Below are positions 35,905 through 44,570 of a stretch of 64,000 bases of DNA, piece after piece; within the stretch, counting starts at the first letter, position 1; each line of letters starts with the position of its first letter. Position numbers and translations under genes: made by a program. The DNA is taken from NCBI RefSeq assembly GCF_014651815.1, contig NZ_BMXP01000001.1, forward strand, positions 710,853-774,852, read 5' to 3'. The notes beneath the pieces were generated by a model. The model searched no databases. It worked only from the letters and a program-made list of their open reading frames with translations, and was not told the origin of the DNA. The DNA comes from Alteromonas halophila (GTDB lineage Bacteria > Pseudomonadota > Gammaproteobacteria > Enterobacterales > Alteromonadaceae).

Positions 35905-38127
35905 CTATTGCTCAGCTGCTACTACCGCTTCTGACGTATTAGACGCATAAACAGAATTTACATTGTTGTCCGGGTCTAAATCTTCACCTTCTGCATAACT
36001 TTGGAAATCATCCTGGAAAACAACATTGGTGCCAGCAGTATCAGCATAGATTATCAGATCGTCCAGCCAGAACATGGCATCCTGAGTTAGTGCCGTGCTG
36101 TTGCTGCCAAACCTTAAAGAGATAGTAGTAACGCCACCCTCTGGGTTGCTGCCGGTTGGTTCAAACGGTTCTATCACAGGCTCGCCATCAATTTCTAATG
36201 TAATAGTTGGCAGTTGTCCTGCAGCGGTGTTGCCGTCAGGGTAAGACCAGGTAACGCTTAAGGTTTGGAATTCGCCTGGTGTGACAACAGCGCCTTCAAT
36301 ATCTACATCAGGGTAGCGCAAGCCAAAGGAGTCATCTCTGACGCGAAGATCCATTATTGAACCAGCGTTGTTATTACCCGAGTTGAATAAGCTGATAAAG
36401 GCATCTGTGCTACCTGCATCATCATCAGTTCGCGTGAAGCGAAGGTCGAATCTGCCTTCTGCCTGCGCCTCGGGTAAAGAAAATCTCAGCTCTCCGGTAT
36501 CACTGTCATCAGTATCAATGACGCGTGCAAATTGATTTCCGTCTGCAGAGCCTGCGCCATACTCTTCTACCACTGCGTCTTCTGTGTTTGGTGCATACGG
36601 CGAGGTGCTATTCACTTCTGAATCAAGATTAAATCCTTCGCTGTAAGTAGAGTAGTCATCTTCAAACACAAGCGTGTCGCCGTCTACATCACTGTAAAGT
36701 GCAAACTCGTTAATGGTATATTGCGCTGCTTCAGGAAGTACTAAAGAGTTATTACCAAAACGGAATGAAACCGTTGCCACTCCACCTTCTGGGTTGCTGC
36801 CATCTGGCGTAAACGGGTCAACCGCCATTTCACCGTCTATTTCTACGGTAACCACAGGAAGCTGGCCGGCCGCCGTGTTCCCAACCGGATAAGCCCAGGT
36901 GATCACAATGTCCTGTAACGTACCTGGTGTTACTTCTACCCCTTCAAATGAACGCTCAGGGTAGCGCGTAGCAAATTGATCATCACGAATTCTTAAATCA
37001 ATGATCGATCCCGCATTATTGTTTTCCGAGTTAAAGAGGCTGATAAATGCATCACCATTGCCAAGGTCGTCATCTGTCCGTGTGAAACTTACTTCAATAC
37101 GACCAGCTGCCTGTGCTTCAGGAAGGGTAAACCGTAACTCGCCTGTATCATCATCGGTTAAGTCTCTGATAACCGCAGCCTGGTTATTTCCACTGGCGGG
37201 ATTAACACCGATAATAGTGATAACTAACGTCGCCACTGTTCCATCTGCCGACTCAATGACAGCATTGTCTTCAACCGATTCAGAGGCATTAGCCAGTCCA
37301 GCCACAACAGGATCATCGGTATTAAGATTGTAAGACCACTCGCCCGACTCACTGATAGAGAATGTGCCGTAAGTAATCGTTGTGTCTGTCTGCGCAACTA
37401 TCGAACTTTCATTTTCATCAACATCTGTTACCGATATCTCACCGGTTAACGGCTCGGTGACATTGTTTTGCACGGTAGCTGATAAACCACTGAATTCCGC
37501 CGGTGTATTAGTGCCTTCCGGCGCGACCGGATCGGTAGGCTCAGACGTTATACTTTCTTCGAATCCTTCCAGGTCAGTATAAGTGGCGGTTGCAGTGATT
37601 GTCTCTCCCTCGGTAGCCTGGCCTAATTCCAGCGTTTGAGACGTTTCGCCTTCAATAACCACACCTGACGCGGACCATGAATAGTTTACCGTTTCAGGAA
37701 GGCCGTTTCCGTCAGTTACCTCGGCAGTCAAAACTGCGCCAACAGTGCTTGCTCCAGACACGACTATAGTGCCTGCTTCGTTGGCTAAGACTTCAGGCGT
37801 CTCATTCGAGGTGGCGCCCTCCCGGGTTCCACCGTCATCTACATAGGTGACAGACACTCTTATTGTCGCCCCTCGCTGTTCAGGTGTAAGCGTAAAGGAC
37901 GAACCTGTCTGGTCAGACAGAGGGATGCCATTGGCTAACCACTGATAAGAAACGCCACTGGGGTCGAATCCATCTGGGTCGTCTACCGTCGCGGTAAGCG
38001 TTTCGCCAGCGATGGCCTCTCCTGAAAGCGTAACTGAGCCCGGCTGATTTTCTGGCGCATCAGAGCCACCGCACCCGTAAAGCGCCAGGCTCAATATACT
38101 AAACGTAAACACACTCTTTATTTTCAT
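35905..38127 (-). CDS. Large surface lipoprotein with Ig-like, VCBS-like and tandem C-terminal modules
   Basis: 740 residues from the ATG at 38127 (AGGTG upstream; the preceding GTG is in frame). The lipobox LALYGC makes it a lipoprotein. Two Ig-like repeats follow (about 30-110, 115-205), then a VCBS-like domain (about 215-310, GTFSISESGEWSYNLNTDD). The rest is two copies of a roughly 210-residue module (about 318-530 and 535-737) sharing DTGELRF, FTRTDDD, DAFISLFNS, NNNAGSI, GNTAAGQLP and GSNPEGGV. I do not recognise this module; its jelly-roll-like pattern suggests carbohydrate binding. Divergent from an alginate lyase gene, so an alginate-binding surface role is inferred. Confidence 0.75.
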   Translation of the reverse strand: MKIKSVFTFSILSLALYGCGGSDAPENQPGSVTLSGEAIAGETLTATVDDPDGFDPSGVSYQWLANGIPLSDQTGSSFTLTPEQRGATIRVSVTYVDDGGTREGATSNETPEVLANEAGTIVVSGASTVGAVLTAEVTDGNGLPETVNYSWSASGVVIEGETSQTLELGQATEGETITATATYTDLEGFEESITSEPTDPVAPEGTNTPAEFSGLSATVQNNVTEPLTGEISVTDVDENESSIVAQTDTTITYGTFSISESGEWSYNLNTDDPVVAGLANASESVEDNAVIESADGTVATLVITIIGVNPASGNNQAAVIRDLTDDDTGELRFTLPEAQAAGRIEVSFTRTDDDLGNGDAFISLFNSENNNAGSIIDLRIRDDQFATRYPERSFEGVEVTPGTLQDIVITWAYPVGNTAAGQLPVVTVEIDGEMAVDPFTPDGSNPEGGVATVSFRFGNNSLVLPEAAQYTINEFALYSDVDGDTLVFEDDYSTYSEGFNLDSEVNSTSPYAPNTEDAVVEEYGAGSADGNQFARVIDTDDSDTGELRFSLPEAQAEGRFDLRFTRTDDDAGSTDAFISLFNSGNNNAGSIMDLRVRDDSFGLRYPDVDIEGAVVTPGEFQTLSVTWSYPDGNTAAGQLPTITLEIDGEPVIEPFEPTGSNPEGGVTTISLRFGSNSTALTQDAMFWLDDLIIYADTAGTNVVFQDDFQSYAEGEDLDPDNNVNSVYASNTSEAVVAAEQ

Positions 38128-38130
38128 CAC

Positions 38131-38510
38131 GGTTCACCTATTTCCTTTTTTTAAAACCCATGCATTACCCGTTGTAGAGGTTAAACCAAAATCTTACCAA
38201 CAATTTAAAATGTTATTACCAATTATTCTTTTGTATGTAACCACAAAGCCTGATCATATTCTATAACTAAATACAAAAAATTAACAAATATAACAAAAGT
38301 CATCACTTTATATGGCTGGCAAAAAAATATTTATATGCTCCTTTTTAAAAAATATCTATTTATACAAAGTCTTATATGAAAGGGGCTTAATCGTATAAGC
38401 TTGAGGTTAATCCTGTTTTAAAAAATTGGTCTGTCAAAAAAATAAGTATTGGTAAATTTTTTTGGTTTGCTAATATGCATTCGAAGTGAACAGAATGTGA
38501 AGAACTCGTT
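38131..38510. promoter_or_regulatory. AT-rich divergent control region of the alginate locus
   Basis: A 380-base, strongly AT-rich gap between the lipoprotein gene and the first PL7 gene. TTGGTAA occurs on the minus strand at 38194-38200 and 38216-38222 and on the plus strand at 38449-38455. The same motif recurs before the TonB receptor gene. These are candidate binding sites of one regulator. No gene is seen. Confidence 0.5.
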
Positions 38511-39593
38511 ATGCAGTTACGACCTACAAAAATGACAACTTTTCTTTTTGCCGGATCAGCTTTGCTTTCAAGCCAGGCGGCTGGCGTAGATGTGCCTTCC
38601 GAATACTTTGATCTTAGTCAGTGGTATATCACTCTGCCCGTGGACGAGAATAATGACGGCAAGGTCGATACGGTTTCTGTTGAAGACCTGCAGGGCTTTC
38701 ATCACCCTGATTTTTTCTATGTTGATGACGAAGGCAATATGGTCTTCACCGCGCCCAACAAGGCGCTGACTACCAAAAATTCTACCAATACACGCAGCGA
38801 GCTCAGACAGATGCTCAAAGGCGACGATGACCGCATTAAAACGCAATCTCCGAAGAACAGTTTTACTGTGGCAAGTAACCCGATCGCTAAGCGGTTTGCC
38901 AGTGTAGGTGGCAAAATGGAAGCCACCCTGAAAGTCGAGCATGTAGCGAAAAGAGCCAAATATCCTGACAGACCACCCGCATTTTCCGTGGTGATTGGTC
39001 AGATCCACGCCACCAAATGGGACAAAAAAGTACAAGGCTTCGGGTGGGGTAATGAGCCGCTAAAAATATACTATAAAAAGTGGCCCGAGCATGAAACAGG
39101 CTCTGTATTCTGGACATACGAACGCAACCTGCCAAAGAATGATCCTAATAGAACTGACATTGCTTACCCTGTGTGGGGCAATACGTGGAAGGATCCCGCA
39201 GACCCCGGCACTAACGGTATCGCCTTGGGTGACGAGATCTCTTACACCGTCAATGTACACAACGACATAATGTACCTGACCTTCGAAGCAAATGGTCATG
39301 AAACAGTGAAGTACCAAATTAACTTAGCCAACGCAGTAAACGCTTATGGCGAACTTGATAAGTTCGACCACCCCTATGGCTACACCCTTGACTGGAATTA
39401 CTTTAAAGCAGGTGCTTATAACCAGTGTAGTACCAGTGAAAAGGCAGGATTTTGGTATCCAGCGTGCGCGGGTACTGGCAACTGGGAAGAAGATAAAGCG
39501 AATGGTGATTACGCAAGAGTCAGTTTTTCTAAATTAAAACTGAGCGAGAGTACGCCCCCTGAGACGCAGGAAAACAAGGGCGAAGATAAGTAA
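38511..39593 (+). CDS. Secreted PL7 alginate lyase
   Basis: 360 residues with a signal peptide (TTFLFAGSALLSSQAAG; cleavage near residue 24). One PL7 domain fills the rest. The three diagnostic motifs are present: RSELR (95-99), QIH (164-166) and YFKAGAYNQ (297-305), which provide Arg, Gln/His and Tyr of the active site. It cuts alginate by beta-elimination. QIH in place of QVH is usually linked with polyguluronate or mixed substrates, but specificity needs assay. The tail ETQENKGEDK is a short acidic end without a sorting signal. First plus-strand gene of the alginate locus. Confidence 0.92.
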   Translation: MQLRPTKMTTFLFAGSALLSSQAAGVDVPSEYFDLSQWYITLPVDENNDGKVDTVSVEDLQGFHHPDFFYVDDEGNMVFTAPNKALTTKNSTNTRSELRQMLKGDDDRIKTQSPKNSFTVASNPIAKRFASVGGKMEATLKVEHVAKRAKYPDRPPAFSVVIGQIHATKWDKKVQGFGWGNEPLKIYYKKWPEHETGSVFWTYERNLPKNDPNRTDIAYPVWGNTWKDPADPGTNGIALGDEISYTVNVHNDIMYLTFEANGHETVKYQINLANAVNAYGELDKFDHPYGYTLDWNYFKAGAYNQCSTSEKAGFWYPACAGTGNWEEDKANGDYARVSFSKLKLSESTPPETQENKGEDK

Positions 39594-39826
39594 TGACAAG
39601 TCAGCCATTACAATCTTATTACTTATTGCTTATTACCACGCAGGTGCTGAGGATAGATTTTAATATACCAAATGTTATTGCCAAAATGTAAATATGGTAA
39701 TAGTATTGGTAACAATTGTTATTCATTTTGGTAACATCTGAGTAGTGCTGGTTACCCTCATTTCTGGTAAATGGACAGCATAGGTTCCCGAGCAACGCCT
39801 TCGCGAATCATGTAGCTGAAACTTTA
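39594..39826. promoter_or_regulatory. Control region before the TonB receptor gene
   Basis: TTGGTAACA occurs twice, at 39706-39714 and 39728-39736, separated by 13 bases and with the palindrome TAACAATTGTTA (39710-39721) joining the first. Related sequence ATGGTAATAG lies at 39693-39702. The spacing on one face of the helix (22 bases start to start) suggests cooperative binding. No terminator for the PL7 gene is evident. Confidence 0.5.
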
Positions 39827-42800
39827 ATGGACATCACGGTTATGCACACTGATATAAAAAAAGAAACAAGACTAAGCCAGGTACTGCAAGCGGTACGCAA
39901 AGCGTATCGGCCATCACTTGTTGCCGGCGTAATTTGCGCGCCAATGACGATTGCGCCTTTTTCTGCCTACGCTCAAGAGACCGATAACGAGTCTGCAGAA
40001 GAAACGGAAGTCATTGAGGTTAAAGGAGTTCGTCAGACGATTCAAAGCTCTATATCAATCAAGCGAGAGTCTACCGAAATTGTAGACGGAATTTCAGCAA
40101 CCGATATTGGTGACCTTCCGGCATTGTCAATTGGTGAAGCGTTAGAAACGCTTACCGGTGCGTCTTCACACCGGGAGCAGGGTGGTGCAACAGAAATTTC
40201 GATTCGTGGTCTTGGTCCGTACCTCGGTAGTACGGTGATGAACGGGCGCGAGGCAGCGAATGGCAGTGGCGACCGTTCCGTTAACTTTTCTCAGTTTCCA
40301 TCTGAGCTGTTTAATAAGGTTGCAATATATAAAACGCAGTCTGCTGAACTCATTGAAGGTGGGGTTTCCGGACAAGTCCATCTTGATACACTTCGCCCGC
40401 TTGATTACGGAAAGCGACGATTTCAGTTATCTTATAAAGGAAATATAAATCCAGATAACTATGACTTAGAAGAGCCGGAGCGCGACTTCGGTCACCGAAT
40501 CACCTCGAGTTTCGTAGACCAGATTAATACTGACTCTCTGGGAGATTTTGGCTTTTCAATTGGTGTGCAACGCGATACTAAAAGTAATCCGGAGCAAGAG
40601 GCCCGTACAGGTACATCCTGGAACGCATGTCGTATCGCACCGGGGTTCGATGGCGGCATAAACCAGGCACGGTTTGACTGCGAAGACGGTGGCGGTGCCC
40701 TTGATCTCGTTGCTGACGAAAATGGTAACGCACCCGATGCCGACACACCGTTTGTATTTTCCCGCTCTCAAAATTCTTTCAGACAGAATATCACTGACGA
40801 CGTCCGTGAGTCGGTATTTGGTGCCGTACAATGGAAGCCAAATGATAAGCTGGAAATAAACCTCGACTATCAATATTCAAATCGTGAATTCAGCGAAATA
40901 CGCAATGATTTGGTATTTGCAGAGGTCAATCATATTGATGGTTTTAATGTACCTGAGTCTGACCGATTGCCATTTAATTTAATCGCTACCGACACCGGTG
41001 CTCTTCGCCAGTTTACGGCGCTTCAGAATATTGAAACGAACAGCCAATATGCTGAGCGCGGTGAAAAGTACAATGGCGGTGGTATCAACATTCAGTACAA
41101 CGTCAGTGACAGATTGAAAGTCATGTTTGACTACGCTGAGTCACAGACGGAGCGGGTTGAAACAATTATTCAGACACGGCTTCAGTCTGAAAACAGAGAT
41201 ATTTATCAAAATATCGTAGAAGGGGCTGACAGCAACGGTGAAGTACTTACTGCTGCGCAGATTTTTAATAATGGCTCTTTGGTACCAACATGGACGCTGC
41301 AAAACTTTGATGTGAATTATCATGCAGCGTTTGCCGATGAAGCCAGAACACGACTTGATTTAAATCAGTCTCGCTTCAATGACGTTAGTGCAGCGCGCTT
41401 AGACTTTGACTATATCCCTGACTCTAATTTCATTGTAGGTATCAAGGGTGGGGTACGCTTATCGAAGCTAGAGTATTCAAGTGTTCCTGGGGGAAGCGGT
41501 ACAAACAACAGAACAGAGTTAACCTTTAGTGACGAAGCTGCCGCTGCCGCAAACGTAGAATGTCGCAACACGGTATTTCCAGATCCGGGCTTTCTTGACA
41601 ATGAAACCGGCGGCGCGCCTTTGTTCACCAACGTTGATAGCGATGGCAACATTATTTCAAATGGCACGGGTAACTCTTACGCCACCTTTGATCCAATCTG
41701 CTTAGCTGAGAATTTACTTGGCTCATTAACACTGGAAAACGGCGACGTTCGCACAATCGCCAACTCCATGCCGACCAATGATGAAGACGATATTCGTGAT
41801 ATTGCCGCGGTAGACATGGAAGAAGAGACCAAGGCCGTTTATCTCCAGGCTGACTATGACACCTTTGTCGGTGACTACGGCGTGCGGGGTAACTTCGGTC
41901 TTCGCGTTTTTAATACCGAAGTAAACTCGATATCTTATCGCGGCCCGCTTACCGCGGAACGGGACTTTGACGGCATTATCACTGCAATCAGTCCGGTCGA
42001 GGGGGATTTGGAACGGGTAGAAGGCGGTGGTAGCTATACCAAACTATTGCCAAGCATCAATCTCATTGTTGATATTCGCGATGACATTCTTTTTCGCGCA
42101 GGGCTATATCGCGGTTTATCGCGTCCTGATCCCTCGGATCTGGGCTTTGGACGGTCGTTTACCGGCATAGACGATGAAATCGTTACCGGAAACCTGTCAG
42201 ATGCTGTCGGTCGCGCCGTGGCAGTAGGTAACCCACAGTTAGACCCCTTTATGTCCTGGAACCTTGACGCTGCGGTTGAATGGTACGCGAATGAAGATAC
42301 GATATTAGCCCTTGGTCTTTACTACAAAACCTTCGACGGCGGCTTCTCTAATACATCGCAAACCGAAGCGTTCGAAATTGATGGCGAGTCTGTAGAGACC
42401 ATTGTTACAACGCCGCAAACAAGCGACGACTCAAGTCAGATATATGGTTTAGAGCTGACAGCCACCCACTCCTTTTCTTACCTGAATAGCTGGTTGAATG
42501 GCTTTGGCTTCAAAGTGAGCTATAACTACGCAGATTCAAACTTTGAGTTTGAAGATGAAAGCTTTGGCACATCGGTGGTAATTAACTCAAGTACAGGTGA
42601 ACTGGAGCAGCGGTTTGGTATTGTTCCACCGGCAAACCTGTTCGGCTTCTCTGAGCATGTACTTTCCACGCAACTCTATTACGAGTATGAAAATTTCAAT
42701 ATTGCGATGAATTACAAGTATCGCAGTAACTATTTTCAGCAGTTCTTAAGCACACCAGGTGCAGTGCGCTATGTAGACGATACTGAAATCTTTGAGGCTC

Positions 42801-42958
42801 GCCTGTCATATCGCTACAACAGCAACTGGAAGTTTAAACTCGAAGCCATCAACCTGTTCGATGATCCAAAAAGACAATACCGTCCTTCACCGGATAATTT
42901 CGCAGAAATTAATGTGTACGGACCACGTATTTTTGCAGGTGTGGAATTTAAATACTAA
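39827..42958 (+). CDS. TonB-dependent receptor, probably for alginate oligosaccharides
   Basis: 1043 residues (an ATG at 39842 is an alternative start). A long signal sequence ends near PFSAYAQ, followed by the TonB box EVIEVKG. The plug domain (about 60-190) has SIGEALETLTGASSHREQGG and ISIRGLGPYLGSTVMNGREA. The rest is a 22-strand barrel ending in FAGVEFKY with a terminal aromatic. It resembles the large TonB receptors of Alteromonadales polysaccharide loci. Flanking PL7 lyases point to alginate oligosaccharides as ligand; this is inferred from context. A strong terminator follows. Confidence 0.88.
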   Translation: MDITVMHTDIKKETRLSQVLQAVRKAYRPSLVAGVICAPMTIAPFSAYAQETDNESAEETEVIEVKGVRQTIQSSISIKRESTEIVDGISATDIGDLPALSIGEALETLTGASSHREQGGATEISIRGLGPYLGSTVMNGREAANGSGDRSVNFSQFPSELFNKVAIYKTQSAELIEGGVSGQVHLDTLRPLDYGKRRFQLSYKGNINPDNYDLEEPERDFGHRITSSFVDQINTDSLGDFGFSIGVQRDTKSNPEQEARTGTSWNACRIAPGFDGGINQARFDCEDGGGALDLVADENGNAPDADTPFVFSRSQNSFRQNITDDVRESVFGAVQWKPNDKLEINLDYQYSNREFSEIRNDLVFAEVNHIDGFNVPESDRLPFNLIATDTGALRQFTALQNIETNSQYAERGEKYNGGGINIQYNVSDRLKVMFDYAESQTERVETIIQTRLQSENRDIYQNIVEGADSNGEVLTAAQIFNNGSLVPTWTLQNFDVNYHAAFADEARTRLDLNQSRFNDVSAARLDFDYIPDSNFIVGIKGGVRLSKLEYSSVPGGSGTNNRTELTFSDEAAAAANVECRNTVFPDPGFLDNETGGAPLFTNVDSDGNIISNGTGNSYATFDPICLAENLLGSLTLENGDVRTIANSMPTNDEDDIRDIAAVDMEEETKAVYLQADYDTFVGDYGVRGNFGLRVFNTEVNSISYRGPLTAERDFDGIITAISPVEGDLERVEGGGSYTKLLPSINLIVDIRDDILFRAGLYRGLSRPDPSDLGFGRSFTGIDDEIVTGNLSDAVGRAVAVGNPQLDPFMSWNLDAAVEWYANEDTILALGLYYKTFDGGFSNTSQTEAFEIDGESVETIVTTPQTSDDSSQIYGLELTATHSFSYLNSWLNGFGFKVSYNYADSNFEFEDESFGTSVVINSSTGELEQRFGIVPPANLFGFSEHVLSTQLYYEYENFNIAMNYKYRSNYFQQFLSTPGAVRYVDDTEIFEARLSYRYNSNWKFKLEAINLFDDPKRQYRPSPDNFAEINVYGPRIFAGVEFKY

Positions 42959-42978
42959 AACCTTTCCTGGTACTTAGC

Positions 42979-43024
42979 GCGCAAACTGGAAGACGACCTT
43001 CCTCTTCTGTTTGCGCTTTTTTTT
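42979..43024 (+). terminator. Intrinsic terminator after the TonB receptor gene
   Basis: GCGCAAAC and GTTTGCGC enclose an inner GGAAG/CTTCC pair and are followed by eight T residues, 20 bases after the stop. Part of the transcript may read through into the next lyase gene, which has no clear promoter of its own in the 19 bases left. Confidence 0.88.
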
Positions 43025-43043
43025 ACTGTAAGAGCATCATGTC

Positions 43044-44468
43044 ATGCGTAGCTTATGTTTTTTAGTCTTTACCCTTTTGACACTTAACGCCTGCGGCAGT
43101 TCTGGCTCTCAGTCTCAGACTCAGCCACCAGACGCTCCCGCGCCGCCACCTGAAACAGAGCAACCATGCTCAACGGCATCACTGCCGGTAACTGTATCTT
43201 CAGAAGCAAGCTCGGCCAGCGAGACGTATCATGCGGACAACGCTGCAGATGGCGATACGTCAGGCTCATCGCGGTGGCAAAGTGATTTTAGTAATGAATC
43301 CCTGGTCCTTGATTTTGGTCAGCAGCGGCAAATAGGCAGCCTTCAGATTAAGTGGTTTAAAGGCAATGAACGCACCTACCGTTTTTCAGTGGAAAGCTCA
43401 TCGGACGCCGAAAACTGGCGTGCTGTTGTTACCAACGATAGCTCCAGCGGGCGTCATTCAGGCTTTGAATTAATTAGCTTTGACGAGCCAGTAATCGCTA
43501 ACTATATGCGAATTACCGGATCAGGTAATTCGGTCAATGATGCAACGGCTATTGTAGAAATTGATGCCTATAACTGTGAACAGGGTGACGGCGAAATTAT
43601 TGATGTTTTTCCCAATGAAGTAGGCATTGAGTTACTCGACTGGTACGTGAGTGTACCTACCGACGAGGACGGATCTGGAACCGCAGACAGTATCTATGAA
43701 AACGAACTGGCAGCTGGCTACACTAACTCAGAGTACTTCTATGCCAGCGATGATGCAGGCATTGTAATGCGCTCTCCCTCCTATGGGTTTAAGACCTCTC
43801 AAAACACCAGCTACGTTCGCGTTGAGCTTAGAGAAATGCTACGTCGTGGTGATAAAAGTATCCGTACTCAGGGCGTCAATAAAAATAATTGGGTATTTAG
43901 TTCTGCACCGCAAAGTGCACAAGCCTCAGCCGGCGGCGTCGATGGAAAACTAGAGGTGGAGCTGGCGGTCAATGAGGTCAGCACAACGGGTGAAAATTAC
44001 CAAATTGGCCGTGTCATTATTGGTCAGATTCATGCAAACGATGACGAACCCATCAGGCTGTATTACCGCAAGCTTCCTGGCAACGAGAAAGGGGCTATCT
44101 ATTATGCTCACGAAAAACGTGCCAGCGCAGATGGGACCCGGGAAAAGCAGGAGGACTGGGTAGAAATGATTGGCTCGAGGAGTAGCTCAGCGAGTGATCC
44201 GAGTGACGGAATAGCCCTGAACGAACCCTTTCGCTATATCATTGAAGTATCTGGAAACACGTTATTCGTGACTATCTCACGGGAAGGAAAGGCCGATGTC
44301 GTGAGTACCTATGACATGACAGGAAGTCGCTATGATGAACCCGATCAGTATATGTACTTTAAAGTTGGCGTATATCATGTAAATAACTCCAGCGACGCCG
44401 ACGAACGCGCAAAAGTCACCGTCTATGAGATTAAAAACAGTCATACCCATTACGCTGAGAGCGAATAA
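43044..44468 (+). CDS. Lipoprotein alginate lyase: CBM32 plus PL7
   Basis: 474 residues. The lipobox LTLNAC (Cys 17) marks an outer-membrane lipoprotein; a Pro/Gln linker follows. Residues about 42-178 form a CBM32/F5-8C-type domain (HADNAADGDTSGSSRWQSDF, LVLDFGQQRQIGSLQI). PL7 occupies about 185-474 with VELREML (260-266) and QIH (328-330). The third motif reads YFKVGVYHV (438-446) instead of YFKxGxYNQ, so the last substrate-binding residues differ while Tyr is kept. It would cleave alginate held at the cell surface and feed the TonB receptor encoded just upstream. Confidence 0.88.
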   Translation: MRSLCFLVFTLLTLNACGSSGSQSQTQPPDAPAPPPETEQPCSTASLPVTVSSEASSASETYHADNAADGDTSGSSRWQSDFSNESLVLDFGQQRQIGSLQIKWFKGNERTYRFSVESSSDAENWRAVVTNDSSSGRHSGFELISFDEPVIANYMRITGSGNSVNDATAIVEIDAYNCEQGDGEIIDVFPNEVGIELLDWYVSVPTDEDGSGTADSIYENELAAGYTNSEYFYASDDAGIVMRSPSYGFKTSQNTSYVRVELREMLRRGDKSIRTQGVNKNNWVFSSAPQSAQASAGGVDGKLEVELAVNEVSTTGENYQIGRVIIGQIHANDDEPIRLYYRKLPGNEKGAIYYAHEKRASADGTREKQEDWVEMIGSRSSSASDPSDGIALNEPFRYIIEVSGNTLFVTISREGKADVVSTYDMTGSRYDEPDQYMYFKVGVYHVNNSSDADERAKVTVYEIKNSHTHYAESE

Positions 44469-44502
44469 GGTTGTTTGAGGAAGGGATCCGTATCGTCACT
44501 CG

Positions 44503-44570
44503 CTGACCCACATGCCAACGCTCGCCTGCGCGGGGGGCGGTGGCGTTTACAGCTTGCGGCAGTGGGTCAG
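44503..44570. terminator. Inverted repeat between convergent lyase and FapA genes
   Basis: CTGACCCAC (44503-44511) and GTGGGTCAG (44562-44570) can pair around a GC-rich inner region; the right arm covers the FapA stop codon. It lacks T-runs, so a shared bidirectional terminator is possible but not certain. Confidence 0.4.
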
